Origin: Hofstenia miamia
Lineage: Eukaryota; Xenacoelomorpha; Acoela; Hofsteniidae
Assembly (NCBI GenBank): GCA_900660155.1
Contig: CABFPE010000115.1
Span: 168,573 to 232,572, forward strand
Length of the DNA stretch: 64,000 nt
Reading direction: 5' to 3'
Of the stretch, positions 24,608 to 37,031 are shown piece by piece. Below the pieces are notes generated by a model. The model had not been told where the DNA came from. It saw only the letters and a program-made list of their open reading frames with translations, and did not search any database. Numbering within the stretch: the first letter of the stretch is position 1; each line of letters starts with the position of its first letter. The position numbers and the translations under genes are program-made.

Positions 24608-27600
24608 CTATCATTCATTCATTCATATAGCATCTGTTAGTTGGCTAGCAAACAATAAAGTAAATTATATATAAAAATTGTTATTGTGTAAGCATGACTG
24701 AATTATTTTGTGAGTATTAACATTATTTTAAATATCTGGTTTTCAATAGAACATAGAATCTTTCTCATGAAATTATGCAATGATAATAACTAACTGAAAT
24801 GAAGCAGAGACAGCAAGCAAATTCAAAACAGCCAGATGAATGAAAAGTAAATCAAATCGTGATGAAAAAAAATACAATACGATCACTAATCTGCAGATGA
24901 ACAGCACTTCAATTTGACTAGCGCCGTCAATTCATTGAAATTTCGTACTTGGAATACAAGTAATCCCCACAAGTATTTGTGATTATAAAAATCTACAGTG
25001 TGTATTAGATTTATCCGGAATTTTTTTATAATGAACGGACATTCTTGTTACAACCACATACAAAACTATAGGAATATGAGTTCTAGTGGCGAAAAACCTC
25101 AATTGAAGCTCATTGAGAATTTAATATGCCAGCTAAGCGTGCGTTATTGTTGAAAAAAAATTATGATGGACAAATTGAATGGTTATAGCTTTGATTTCAT
25201 GTATTATACATTAGGCTAGATAGTCAGGCTAAAATTAAGCTTATTAAGTGTCATCACTAAGAAAGGGACTTTTAAATTTAATTATAACTATTGCACATAT
25301 GTTTTAATAACCCGACATTTTAGATTACGTACCTGTTTTTTTAGTTGGCCTCATTAATGTAATCCCTCCTGTGTAAATAATTTCTTCCAGTAACTTAGCT
25401 AGCTTTGTGCGGGATTTCTGCTACTGTCTATTTTGTTCCCTTTTGGATCCTCTTATTCTTTGTTGTGTGTTAATATTCTGGTAACTATTCCTTATTGTAA
25501 ATATTGTATATATAAGTTTTTGTCAGATTAAGACGCGCGGTGTATTTTAGTATTGTGATGAAAAAAACTGCTTGGCCTGCAAATATGTTAACATCATTGT
25601 AAATAGGTGAAGCCAAGAAAAAGTAGTCCGACCTTTTTCTGAGTAAAATTTACATGTAAAAATGATACATAAGAAAGTTCCGTGCGATTTCATTCCTTTT
25701 CTTGGAAAAACCTGTAAATTGAGTTCTTGTGGGTTAACCACATAATTATAATTGTTTACATTTTATCTAAATTAAAGTACTCAATTTACTTTCTTTTGAA
25801 ACTATTTATAAAAATTATTTATAGAAATTATTATTTTAGCAACTTCTAGTCTCGGTGCCATCCAGGTCACAAAAATATGTTTTTTTATTCCCATTTTAGT
25901 TTCGATCTTCAAGGCTTTTACATCAAAAGCCTCTACATCAAAGAAAATATAAAACGCATATTTATAATCTGCGCCTTTTTGTAAGCTCGTAAAAAATTCT
26001 GCTCATAGCAAAAAATTTGGAGACAAACCTGATGTTTTTCAAACAAATTTTATTGGATTTATAACTGTAAAATAAAAATGCATTGCGTAGCAAAGCAAGC
26101 CCAAATGTTAGAAATTGAAAAATAGTATATTATGAGTAAACAAGCTTTGACGGAATTCGGAGCAGAAGCAAGGAATATGTAATTTAAAATTTGCAAACGA
26201 TCGCAGTTAAATGTCAATAATTATATTTAGGTGTTTCTAAATTATATACAAAATGTATACATGATATGAATAGCAAATCATATACAATAAGTTTTCCATT
26301 GTTATCCAATTTTTCGATGTAAAGCCACTAATTTTAATCAAAAACTTCAACGTTCGGAGTAAGTGATTCAATGAACACGGTTTTTTTTGCTGTGAAGACA
26401 AATAATATTTTTTTGCGCTTGATGTACACGTATAAGTCTAATATTGATTTCGATGATTTCTATTAATATACTTTGAAAATTTTTAAACTAATATTTCCAA
26501 AATACAAAATAATAAATATTTCAAACACCTAACTTACATGCTATTTTGCATTACCCGAAATTGCAATATGTAAAAATTATGCGTGAGATGCACTTGGTCG
26601 GGATATTTCAATGGGTGTACAAAGTGGTACTTGTGCGAATGGACACATAATTAATACCCATAGCTACTATTGATGTGAAGTACAAATAACAACAATCAAT
26701 TTTTTAATATTTTCGTCATTTTTTAAAACTAAACGTAAGCGTAAGATATTAATATGAATCCATTAGAAGCATAATTACATCTGAACGAATCCTGCTTCAA
26801 AATTTTCAGATTTAATTTTTCTTCAAAGATTATGGATCTATTATTTAATGTTCTTTGCAAATAACGAAGGTTTGGGATTATTTGCTATTTTATAGAAAAG
26901 TAAACTCCGGGAAGAAAAATAGTTATTTTTATTAACAAATTTGCCACAAAAAGTCATGTTCTCAAAAAAATTTTTCTATGAAATTCATAAAAATATATTC
27001 AAACGTTAAAATTTGGTGAACCTAAATTTAAAAATATTTATGAAATGTATTGCCTTATAATGAACAGAACATTATAAATAATTTAAATTGAAAAAGTTAG
27101 TTTAATTTTCGATTTATGAGTAATGGGTGGTTGTAATAACAAAAGTTATTTGTAAAGGGCTTGACACTATGGCTGCATAGTATATTGTTAGGATCCACCC
27201 TGGCCACTTTTATTGATATGACTTAAATAAGTTCTATTTAAATTAGATAAAAATGGTAGACAATTTTTACAGTATAATTATTTAAAAAAAAGCATTTAAT
27301 TTTTTCAACTTCATTTTATTTCGTTAAAACATAACATGCTAAAGCAAGAAAGATTTTGTAAGTAATAAAAACATATGCAATTAAATAAAGTCTCTCAATA
27401 ATTTTACAATTATAGTTATTGTTAATTAATATTATATTGTCTTGTTATGAACAGTAAATACTTTATCTCATACTTCTGGTCATTTAAAATGATCATATGA
27501 AATACACGTTCGTATTAATGTTATGATCTAAGGTCTATATTCCTTTATTAGAAGTAATGCAAAGAAAGAAAAAAGAAAGAAAATCGATGCTAAACTATAA

Positions 27601-29778
27601 ATAAATTCTTAATGGAAGTAGTGAACGAGGAAATATAATTCGTTCATTGCTAACAACATTTCAATAAATTAAATCACAACTCTAAATTGATTGTGACGTG
27701 ATTATATGGTGGGAACTCTTTCTCTCCCAATTCAGCCAGATTCATTAAAGATTTTCTCATTTTCTCAAGTTTAAAATGTAAAAATAATTGCTTTTCCAAT
27801 TGAAATCAAAGCTACAAATGTGAGTTGCATCAACCATTAAAACAAACACCTTCTGTTTTTGAAGCAATGCATTAAAAGATGGTTATTACTAAATGCAAAT
27901 TATCAAAAAAATTACAATTAAAATTTCTTATGCATATTTCAAAAAAGTGATTATGCAAATTTATCTTACTAAAGCAAACCTCCATTATTACATACAAAAA
28001 TAGCTATTTTATTCTCAATAATCGCTTGTATTTTTTAAATAAATTAATACAATGAGAAATATTGAGAATTGAATTATTGTCAACAAGAGTTTCAAGTTGA
28101 CGTTTTTTACATAATGTTTGATTAACTAATAGTTTCACAGTACGCAATGAAAAGCTTAGAATTAGATGAGCCGGCCACAAATTCTATTGTTATGTAAAAC
28201 AATAAACAATTATTGTTTCCACTCACTTATTGCTTGCAAGTAAGAGTTTGTACTATGAATGTGTGTAGTCTCAATGTAGATGATTGTCTTTAAGATGTTT
28301 CAAGAGCTTTTAGAAAAATTAAACGAATAATAAATGTAAAATGAAAATAAATGAAAACTAGAGTAGGTTCGTAGCTTAAAGGAAGTTACAGTTTTATTTA
28401 AATACAAAGTCTACAGCCCCTCAATCGGGAACACATTGAATGAATAAAAATCAGACCCAAATTATATTTTTTATAGATTTTTTAAATGAATAGTACAATT
28501 GAATATTGGGAATGCAAATTAGAGGGGGATCTTTTCCATTTTCAACAGTATCTTAGGAAGGCACTATTCACGTTATTTTAATTACCCTATTCAAAATTGA
28601 AACAAAGTCTAGCTCAGAATGCTTCAAAAAATTTTCTATGAGAAATATATTTATACTTAGCATAATTTTCTGAAATTGAATGCAAATTTAATTACCAAAT
28701 GTAAATTTTGAAGTTCTTTGTAATTTATCTCATTAAAATTGATTATCAAATTTACTTTCAGAATGTTCTATGCCAACAAAAGACATTTAATAATATATGA
28801 TATAAATCAAAAATATATTTAAATATCTTTAATGCATGCGCCTATTTTAGTGTATTAAATAATTCTAAATTTACTCAGCCCGTCCCATTTTACACAGCAA
28901 ATAAATTAGATCTTTTTTGTTTTCTATCTTAATTATAATATTTGAAAATTAGTTGATACAGTACTAACTTTCACATCAATTAAATACGTGGATTAGCTGA
29001 GAACAGAGTTTAAGTTAAATAAAGGAAGAATTTTCATAATTCCATTCCAAGAACTTCAAATTCAGTTAAATGAAATTATAGTATTTGTGTTCAGATGAAT
29101 TTTTGAAACAATACAATCTAATTTTTAGCAAAAATTTTTGTAATTAAAATATCGTGCTCACATTTCCTTTCAATATCTGTTCTTCAAAATGTTGAGGAAT
29201 TTTAAGGATTCTTAGAAACCATAAAAAACATGTACAACAGTATGTTGAAAAACAGAAATGGTTGGTACCTCTAATATTTGACTCATTGTTGTAGTGGATG
29301 AGAGTATATTGTTCCAACCCAAAACAAACAAAAATTTAACAGACAATTTTTGACCCTGTCACAAACTTCAAATGTTTCCTGACCATTATATATAAATGTG
29401 TTAGAAAAAAAACACATAAAAAATGGATAAAGAAGTAAAGTTTTTGCACTGAATCATATAAATTTAACACAAAGAACACATAGATTCTGCAAGGAAGCGT
29501 GCATAGCCTCTTTTGATAACACAGAACATGATCCTAATTACCATTATACAATTACTCAACCCATTTAGTTGTGTCGTTATTTGTTTTTAATGTATGCTCA
29601 ACTAAATGCAATCAAGAAATTTAAAGCCCTATTTTGAATAAATTAATATTAAACGGAAGAGATACGTCCAAGATTTAAAATTTATTTAGCAAAAAAAAGT
29701 TATTATCAGAATTGCACAGCTTTGTTAATATAACGAAAAAACTGCCTTTTTATGTTAAGTGAGAAACAAAAGTACTAC

Positions 29779-30360
29779 CTCGACTTCCATGTCAATTTTA
29801 AGAAAGTAGTTCGAAGGAATTGTGGCATTCTGAAGTTTGTAGTTGATGAGGTCTAAATTTCCACCCTCATTTGAAGTGATATCAAAATAATCTCGAATCA
29901 CAGAGTCTTTCTTTGTAAAGCTTATAGAAATATTGAAACCTTTAAACTGATAAGAAGAATCGCTTTTGAATATGAATTTGATCTTTTGTGAAATTGGTAG
30001 AAAATTGAAACTTGGTAAATCGTTTGATTGATCCCCGCACGCTACCTGAAATGCCTGGTTAGAATCTGCATATACCATTGTGAGATTGTCATAAAGACAT
30101 TGCCCTGATTTGAGAGGTTCTTCAAGGTGGAAGGCTTGAAACTTGATATGGATATCAAAATCCGGTAAAGCCTGCAAATTGTACTCTGCCTGCAAGTTTT
30201 TTGGGTAATTATTTGGATAATTAGGAGAGGTAATGTAGTATGGTTTGCTATCCAGTTCATCTTCTTGCTCAATCGTTTCAGAAATAGTATTGTTACTTAA
30301 TACTGCATTTACATTAACACAAATGATAAGAATGATGAATCTGTAGAAAAATTCAACCAT
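29779..30360 (-). CDS. CUB-domain single-pass membrane protein, exon 1 (signal peptide and CUB)
   Basis: First coding exon, 194 codons. Residues 1-21 are a signal peptide (MVEFFYRFIILIICVNVNA), so the product enters the secretory pathway. Residues about 39-148 are a CUB domain: ITSPNYPNNYP start, FQAFHLEEP with C88, YDNLTMVY, the C108-GD pair, FIFKSDSS and the closing GFNISIS. The CUB lacks its usual first disulfide (no Cys at the AEYNLQ position), keeping only C88-C108. NxS/T sites occur at about N92, N143 and N178. The frame continues to a good donor, GAG|GTAGTA, at 29,778; the open frame past it is intronic. The start ATG is the first in frame after upstream stops; a TATA-like TTAAATAG lies about 43 bases upstream (30,403-30,410). 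CUB domains bind proteins or carbohydrate; the ligand is unknown. Confidence 0.82.
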
Positions 30361-30930
30361 TTTGTCGTTTACATTAGTGACGAATAACGCTATTCGCTGT
30401 TGCTATTTAAGCTTTCTCTGTTCACTTCACTGAATTTTATATGCATTTTTATCTTTTACTGTAAGCAGAATACGTCGCTCGGCAACGTCTTAGCAATTAA
30501 TTTATTTTTTCTTATTATTTGTGACGTTCGTGAAAATGGCAGTTATTCTGAGTTTCTGCCATTGTTTTATTATAAAACATTGCCGTGAATAACATTATCA
30601 ACTGGCTTCCCATGTCTTGTAAATAATTTACAAATGCGATTCAAAATTAGTCACCTCTTTATTTATACATTAAATATTTTTGCAACGTTAAATTTCTGCT
30701 TTGCTATGCATTCTATAAAGTAAATGAATGCATAGGAAAAGAAATATTGAATTAATTTCCTCATGTTTATTTAAAATATCAGGATTGCTACTGCTTACTT
30801 GTTTTTACATTGTTCAACGACAATTTAATTTTTACACTCTTATTCTATAACAAGCAACTTTTTAAAAGTAGTGTTGCGGATATTACAGAAAATCTATATT
30901 AAATCTTTAAGAATACAAATGCATGTGTAC
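30361..30930. other. Upstream region of the CUB gene
   Basis: Probable promoter and 5' UTR of the minus-strand CUB gene near 30,361-30,420, with a short CGAATA-ACGC-TATTCG hairpin at about 30,381. Beyond it is AT-rich sequence with nothing recognised. Confidence 0.35.
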
Positions 30931-30934
30931 AGTA

Positions 30935-31640
30935 TTTTAGTGATATCGGGGTTACTCTGCCAGTCGACAGACTGAAGAGTGCGTGTCAACAGATCAAGTC
31001 CGTGACTCCTCCCCTGGAGGTGTGCCCGCTAGGGCCGGCTTAGTCATGCTTGACCTCTGGAGACCCCTGGCACGCAGAGTGCTGATCTGTGTTGAGTCTG
31101 ATCAGCAGAGAGTGAAGCCGAAGGCTGAGCTTCATGAGAGGGTTGCGCCTCTCCAGCTTTCGCCAACCAAGGCTAATAACTTGGTGACTCGTGAGCATCT
31201 ACTGTCTGCCTGTTATAAAGATTCAAAATAATATTTGGAGATAATACACTTGAGTGCAAAGCACTAAGCAACTAATCATCTCCACCCCAAGATTGAATTA
31301 AAGATGTCGGATCATAACCAAAACCTATGATGAAGCAAAGCTCCTTCATAGGTACGGCTCAGCAAATGCTAGCCTAGGCCTATCTAGAGGCCAGAGATAG
31401 AGGAATTCTCTATATAACTGCCCTCATAGACGCACTCTATGACTCTGGGCACCGGCAGCAATTTAATGCTTAGACGTCGCCGTCTGTTCCACAAAACTAT
31501 CAGACAGTCTCACATCATCATCACCGCCCCCACATGTGCATAGCACACATGGCAGCACCTTCGTTTACTCTGTTGTTTAACGTCCACTCTTGGTTCGGGA
31601 CTCCGCAAAGCGAGTGATATGCGGATTTAGGCACTACTCA
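30935..31640. other. GC-rich island of unknown nature
   Basis: About 700 bp at roughly 50% GC inside 30% GC surroundings. It contains an open frame of at least 82 codons (30,983-31,231 plus, open further upstream) and several short inverted repeats, e.g. CCTATGATGAAG ... CTTCATAGG near 31,327-31,352. A GGTTCGGGACTCC box at about 31,594 resembles a pol III B box, but no tRNA fold could be built around it. No homology recognised. It may be a transposable-element fragment or a transferred or exapted sequence. Confidence 0.35.
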
Positions 31641-32100
31641 GGTATTATTGGGTATGGGTATGTTTTCCACAATTATCATTTTTTCAAAGCCATAACTTAT
31701 TAAAAATTTTGAAAAATGTAACCCATATAATGAACGTGAATTGTGTGCGAAATGATATTGAAAAATATTGAATTGAATTTTTTGGTCCCAGCCCCAATTA
31801 GTCAGTTTGTATTCGGTCCCAGTCCAACGAAATTTTGTGGTCCCATAGTCCCATTGGTTCCACAGTATAAATTCTATTTTGACCAAATTTAGCAAGAATT
31901 ATGAGTTATATTCTAAATCCGAGGCCCCAGATCCTTCATTATTGGTTCCAGTAAAATTGAGTTGTGCGGTTCCAAATACCGCAAAACGCTTGGGTCCTAC
32001 TGGCTTTCATGGGAGGGGACCATATTTTTAACCGGGTACGGGTTGGTATGGGTAGGCTCTTCCTGAGTTATAACTATTCCGGGTCTGAATCTTAAAACTA
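31640..32100. repeat. Degenerate GGTCCCA / GGTTCCA-rich repeat
   Basis: GGTCCCAG, CGGTCCCAGTCC, GGTCCCATAGTCCCATTGGTTCC, GGTTCCAG and GGGTACGGG-type motifs recur across this stretch. A similar run (GGTCCAGTCCGGTTC, GGGACCCTGTCGGTCC) lies at 48,700-48,760. It is probably a diverged dispersed repeat. Confidence 0.4.
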
Positions 32101-32336
32101 AGAATCAAGCGGACTCCTACTCAAAATTTCTGCACAATGGGTTTAGAATTGTTCAAAATTGCATTAATAAATATACATTTTTTCTTTTACATACAATATT
32201 ATATCAACTATAATATTCAATTGACTAATTTATCATCAGAAAGTAACCACGATCGCTTTTGGCATGAGTGACCTCTATTTAATTGAAAAAAGTGCAGTTG
32301 ATGCACTGACCGGGCACATTTTATTCAAGAACATAA

Positions 32337-32475
32337 CCAGGGCGAAACCCAGCGAAATTTCGAAAAATACAGAAAAAATGAACCGGAAAAATGCATTTTA
32401 GCACCTTAGTACTTAAAATATTTTAAACATTTTAATGAGAAATTTTTGCCATGCCCCCTTGCGTACGCCACTGTT
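32337..32475. mobile_element. Possible short MITE with CAGTGGCGTACG-type end
   Basis: The right end reads GCCCCCTTGCGTACGCCACTG, the reverse complement of CAGTGGCGTACGCAAGGGGGC, a terminus style common to animal MITEs. The left partner CAGGGCGAAACCCAGC is only an approximate inverted match. Target duplication not confirmed. Confidence 0.3.
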
Positions 32476-33059
32476 GTGCAAAATTATTTTCATTTTAGTA
32501 TTTTCAATTATATGTTTAACTTTATAATTTTTAAAAACTCATGATGGTTTTGGATATGAACGTCGCGGGCCTGAATTTTGCCAATTGCCACGGGCATGGC
32601 TGCTCCTGGTTTATGGCTTAGAGGGTCAGCGCTTAAAACAATACCCATCTACAAATCTGGGTTTTTCATTCCTCATTATATGCATTTCAAATAAGATATT
32701 TTTAAAAACTATGAACCTTAAAAACGTGGAATAAATTTGTATTTAAAGAATGTAAGTAGTGCTCGATAATTTTTAAGAAATCGAAAATTAAATATCTCAA
32801 AGAAAATTTTATTCACGTGTATGAGCGGGTAATCGTATAAAAATTCGTGTACGGATGGGTACTGGCAAGAAAAAAATTTTTTAGTTGTGGGTGCGGTAAT
32901 AAAAAGCACTACCCGCACATCACTATCAGGTGGATATGTTTAAGAAATTGTTTTGATGGGCGTTGGTTGCATTGCATAGGCTTTCACCATACATCCTCAC
33001 AATGTATACATTCAAGAGTTTTAAAAATTAAGTGCAAATTAATTTTATATTAGTTGATA

Positions 33060-34504
33060 ATAAATAAATTAAACAAAAATTAATCACTTAAGAGTAATTT
33101 TCCCACAGGGTGCTACAAATTTATTCATATTGTAAGGTGTTACAATGCTATTGTACTTAAAACAAATATACACATATTTCAAAAAATATGATTTTTAATC
33201 CCAACAGTGTCCGATGCATAACATATTTCCACATTCGGTCAAAATTAAAAAGCAAAAATATGAGATGCACGATAATATGTATCAGAAATGGGGCGTTCAG
33301 GAATAGTATATGATCAGCTTTGAAAATTCGAAGACACTATTGAACACTGATTTTGCTCTATTGCATTACGTATTCCATTAAATTCTATAAATGATTTATA
33401 ATTTCTATAAATGATAAATTGTTGCTTATGGATTATTCTAATACTCTTCCTTAAAATCGCCATATGCCGCCAAACAAATTGTGTAGAAGCAACAACCACC
33501 ACTGGATAGGAATAGATGGAATCACAGAAATGATTTGGGCTCTTTTTTACAAACTTAATTTATTCATTTGTGAAATAGTTGGCTATATAAAACACTCTAA
33601 TATACCGAAATAAGAATACTAAATCAACACAAACGTTCGTATTGGCTTCAGAATCCCATATAATTGCTCATACACATACAGTGTCATAATGCTTATTACT
33701 GGTAAAATTTCTTAGCAATGCTCCATTCAATCATTTATTTTATTATTCGTAAATGTAAATATGTATTTTATAGAAAATCATTCGCTGACATACTAAATTC
33801 GAAACGAAGATTTCAAAAGTTTATGAAACTAATATGATGGTATTCAAGGTATGCAAATGAAGGGCTGTTGTCGTAATTTTGTGGACCATCGCTGAATAAA
33901 TAACCATGTAAATTTTAGAAGGTACAGTAATAGTACTTTTAATGATTTAGCAAATATACCCTTGATGATGATCCTAGCGGGATAATGATCAGGTAATCAG
34001 AAGGACTAAGGCCTATAGGAGCAACAATGTAGATACTCAACCCAAACCCATTGAGACGTGCCATGTCTCAACTCACAGTTCTTGGGACCGAAGAAAGATG
34101 CGACACTCTTCTTCTTGTAGTGCTTTCAAAAGTTGGATATCTTTGTTAGTTCATGAATTAAAAGCGTTTTCATGTTTTTCTAGAAGCCATAAAATTTTCA
34201 TTAATCCCGAGACAGTTTAAGGTATGTCATAATATCCCTATTGCTATTTTAAATTTCGAATGATAAGTACACTTGGCAATCCAACTCCTCAAATGAATCG
34301 TATCTTAGTGTCAAAAGAATGGAACTCCAGTTTCGATTTTTTAAGGCATAACCTTCTTGAGTATTTGTAAAAATTGTCTAAATTGTAAAAATGTTTGAGG
34401 CATTAAAAATATTTAATTATTGCAAGATACTATAATTGTATCAATAACAGCTTAGTTGGTAACTAGAGTTATGAATCCAATACATAGTAAATTTCCTAAA
34501 ATAA

Positions 34505-34546
<42 letters not shown>

Positions 34547-35498
34547 ATTAAGAAGATTAAAAAAACAATGAATTTGTAATAATTTTCCGAAATTGCATTA
34601 ATTACAAACTACATTCCCATTTACACATGAACAATATGAAATTGAGTAGTCTATTAAATTTCTTTCAGAAAATTTTTAAATTAAACTAAAAAATTATCTT
34701 TGCTAATATTGCTCTGTATTTTCAAAATAATATTTTTGTGCTAAAATAGTGCATTATTATAAACGAAGTAGAATTCGGACTTTGATATACATAATATAAT
34801 AACTATATTACGTAAAAACATTCACGCATGTATGCAATCACGCACGCCATCTTTCGATTGAAAAATATTCTGTAGCACATTTTTTCCATAGATGTCGTTA
34901 CTTCCGAAATATTATATTGCTGTGCTATCCTGACTTTGAGAGAATTCGTAAAATGCAAGGATTCATAAATTATGTTAAATTATATTCAAGAGTTTCATAT
35001 ACAATTAAATAAAAATTTACGCATATAAAGTAGTTCATTGAAATTTGTTATGGTTGGGGGACAAACATTTCACTTGGGCATAGCAGTCAATTCGAATGAT
35101 TTAGGTATTGCATAAATAGAAATATGAAACCTGAAGAATATTGACAATATTTAGCGGAATTTCTTTCTGACAACCACCACTATGCTAATTTTTATTTTAA
35201 CATCTTTACACTCTTTGTAATTTAAGCGCCTAAAACGCCTTTTCACTACACAATTAACGAAACTCGTCTCAACAATTTGTTCTAATGAATATAAATAAAA
35301 ACTTATGAAACCGCAGTAGTTAGCTAAGTGCAGAAACACCTTAGGCTCAACTTTTTTTGTTTTTAGTTAATTTTGATTAGTAATTTTATTTGCAACTTTG
35401 TTGCATTTATTCAATGAGTTATTATTTTCTGTAGACAATATCACCATAATAGTGACTAAGTAGCATTGCTCTGACTATATATTTTCAACAATATTATA
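33060..35498. other. Gene-free AT-rich stretch
   Basis: Nothing coding seen on either strand. A somewhat GC-richer piece at 33,960-34,130 is unrecognised. AT microsatellite at 34.5 kb. Confidence 0.55.
34509..34539. repeat. (AT)n microsatellite
   Basis: About 15 AT units. Confidence 0.9.
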
Positions 35499-35521
35499 CA
35501 TATATATATATATATATATAT
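35499..35521. repeat. (AT)n microsatellite at a contig joint
   Basis: About 11 TA units ending at a single N (35,522). Confidence 0.85.
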
Positions 35522-35522
35522 N

Positions 35523-35711
35523 CACATCACTTAGTCTAAATAACAAATCTTGGTTACGCCTCTGACATGACAGCTAAATCCCAGATGATAAAGATGATAT
35601 GAAATTTGAATTCACAATAATAAAAAAGGATCTTGATGTTAAATATAAAAGTTGCTTGATTTCAATGATAATCTGTGATGAATGATATCTCTATATTTTT
35701 GAACAGCATTA

Positions 35712-35750
<39 letters not shown>

Positions 35751-35761
35751 TAATATTCATA
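35523..35761. repeat. 239-bp duplication, copy 1
   Basis: Reads the same as 36,694-36,932 (constant offset 1,171) wherever I compared it, including the terminal AT/GT microsatellite. It starts directly after the N at 35,522. Confidence 0.9.
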
Positions 35762-36229
35762 TACTGTATATGCTTGTCTAAACAAATTTTCTACAAAAAT
35801 TTACCGAGATCTGATTGCAAATTTGCTGCAATTTTAGCCTCATATTTCACTGGCCGTTAAATTGTTTCATTGTGAGTTAGTATGCCTTCGCCCCAAGGTT
35901 ACATCAACTAGCACAACATTTTGTTAAATGATTTAAAATAAGCAGTTCTTGATTTCATACATCAATTTTTTTCAAATTATATTATATTTATTGCTTTTTT
36001 TTTGGCCACCAATTATATAATCTTGTATTATATAATCTTTTTAAGAAAACAAGCAAGTAGAAACCAACATTATCAAAGTAGGTCAACGTTATCTGTGTTC
36101 ATGGGCAAAGCCTCTTCTATCATGCCATTCCATAAGTATTTTCGAAATTTACTTTTTCCAATAGCTTTTTGGAGCAGTCCTTAAAGAACATCAGAGTGTA
36201 TCAGTTAAGGAATTGGCAAGAAAGCTAGA

Positions 36230-36610
36230 GATGTGCGCGTTAGACATTTTTGTAAAATTTACCGCACCACAGCATCATTTTGCCACCGCCTATTGCCGCA
36301 GAAGTACGAAATCCATAGTAGTATTATTTGTGAGCTTAGCAGTTTTAAAGTTAATAAGTTTTACTGATGCGCAATATTTATATTTTCATATAGATTACAA
36401 ATTCTATATTTATTAAAAATTTATATTTTTCTGAATATAATGAATATTGATATTTTTAATGTTAATTTTTCCTGAAATTCTCAATGTAATTTTTATGACC
36501 GACCATACCACCACATGTTTTGTCACCGCGGTATACCGCAATGACATTTTTCTTATACAATACGCTCTGCACCACGGCATATGGCGGTATTCTGCGGTGT
36601 ACTACCATGG
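36230..36610. repeat. ACCGC/GCGGT-rich repeat with palindromes
   Basis: Contains the perfect 12-bp palindrome GCGGTATACCGC (36,528-36,539) and many ACCGC/GCGGT words (TTACCGCACCAC, GCCACCGCC, GGCGGTATTCTGCGGTG), starting with a GAGATGTGCGCG terminus-like motif. It resembles the subterminal repeats of a DNA transposon, but no transposase was seen. Confidence 0.35.
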
Positions 36611-36882
36611 GCGTACTCAGGATTTTCTGATGGGGGGACATCATTGTTNTCACTTTGTGACATCACAGATTCTCTTACCCGTTAATGTTCTGTCACATCA
36701 CTTAGTCTAAATAACAAATCTTGGTTACGCCTCTGACATGACAGCTAAATCCCAGATGATAAAGATGATATGAAATTTGAATTCACAATAATAAAAAAGG
36801 ATCTTGATGTTAAATATAAAAGTTGCTTGATTTCAATGATAATCTGTGATGAATGATATCTCTATATTTTTGAACAGCATTA

Positions 36883-36921
<39 letters not shown>

Positions 36922-37031
36922 TAATATTCATANTTAATTTTTTACGAAAAATTTTTTGATTTATCCAGTCAAAATTAAATTTGGAAACCTGACGGGGGGA
37001 CATTCCACCATGTCCCCCCTGGGTACGCGCA
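36607..37031. mobile_element. Possible MITE pair with GCGTACYCAGG termini
   Basis: GGGCGTACTCAGG ... GGGGGGACAT at the left and, inverted, ATGTCCCCCCTGGGTACGCGC at the right form imperfect terminal inverted repeats. A third terminus-like motif, TTGGTTACGCCTCTG, lies inside at about 36,720. The interval contains an N at 36,649 and the second copy of the 239-bp duplication, so the internal order is not reliable. Confidence 0.35.
36694..36932. repeat. 239-bp duplication, copy 2
   Basis: Second copy of 35,523-35,761, ending directly before the N at 36,933. The copies sit at the outer edges of the same N-bounded segment, which suggests an assembly artefact. Confidence 0.9.

Larger units (their letters stand above)
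18091..29778 (-). other. Intron of the CUB gene (11.7 kb)
   Basis: Inferred from a donor at 29,778 (GAG|GTAGTA on the minus strand) and an acceptor at 18,091 (TTTTTTAG|GTATAC), both phase 0. It contains an AAAT microsatellite, a duplicated 473-bp repeat, a broken LINE in the opposite orientation and about 5 kb of plain AT-rich DNA (24.7-29.7 kb) with nothing recognisable. Additional small exons inside cannot be excluded. Confidence 0.55.

Noticed and set aside
31560-31640. Possible tRNA because of a GGTTCGGGACTCC B-box-like word
   Set aside because: No A box at the right distance and no cloverleaf stems could be drawn.
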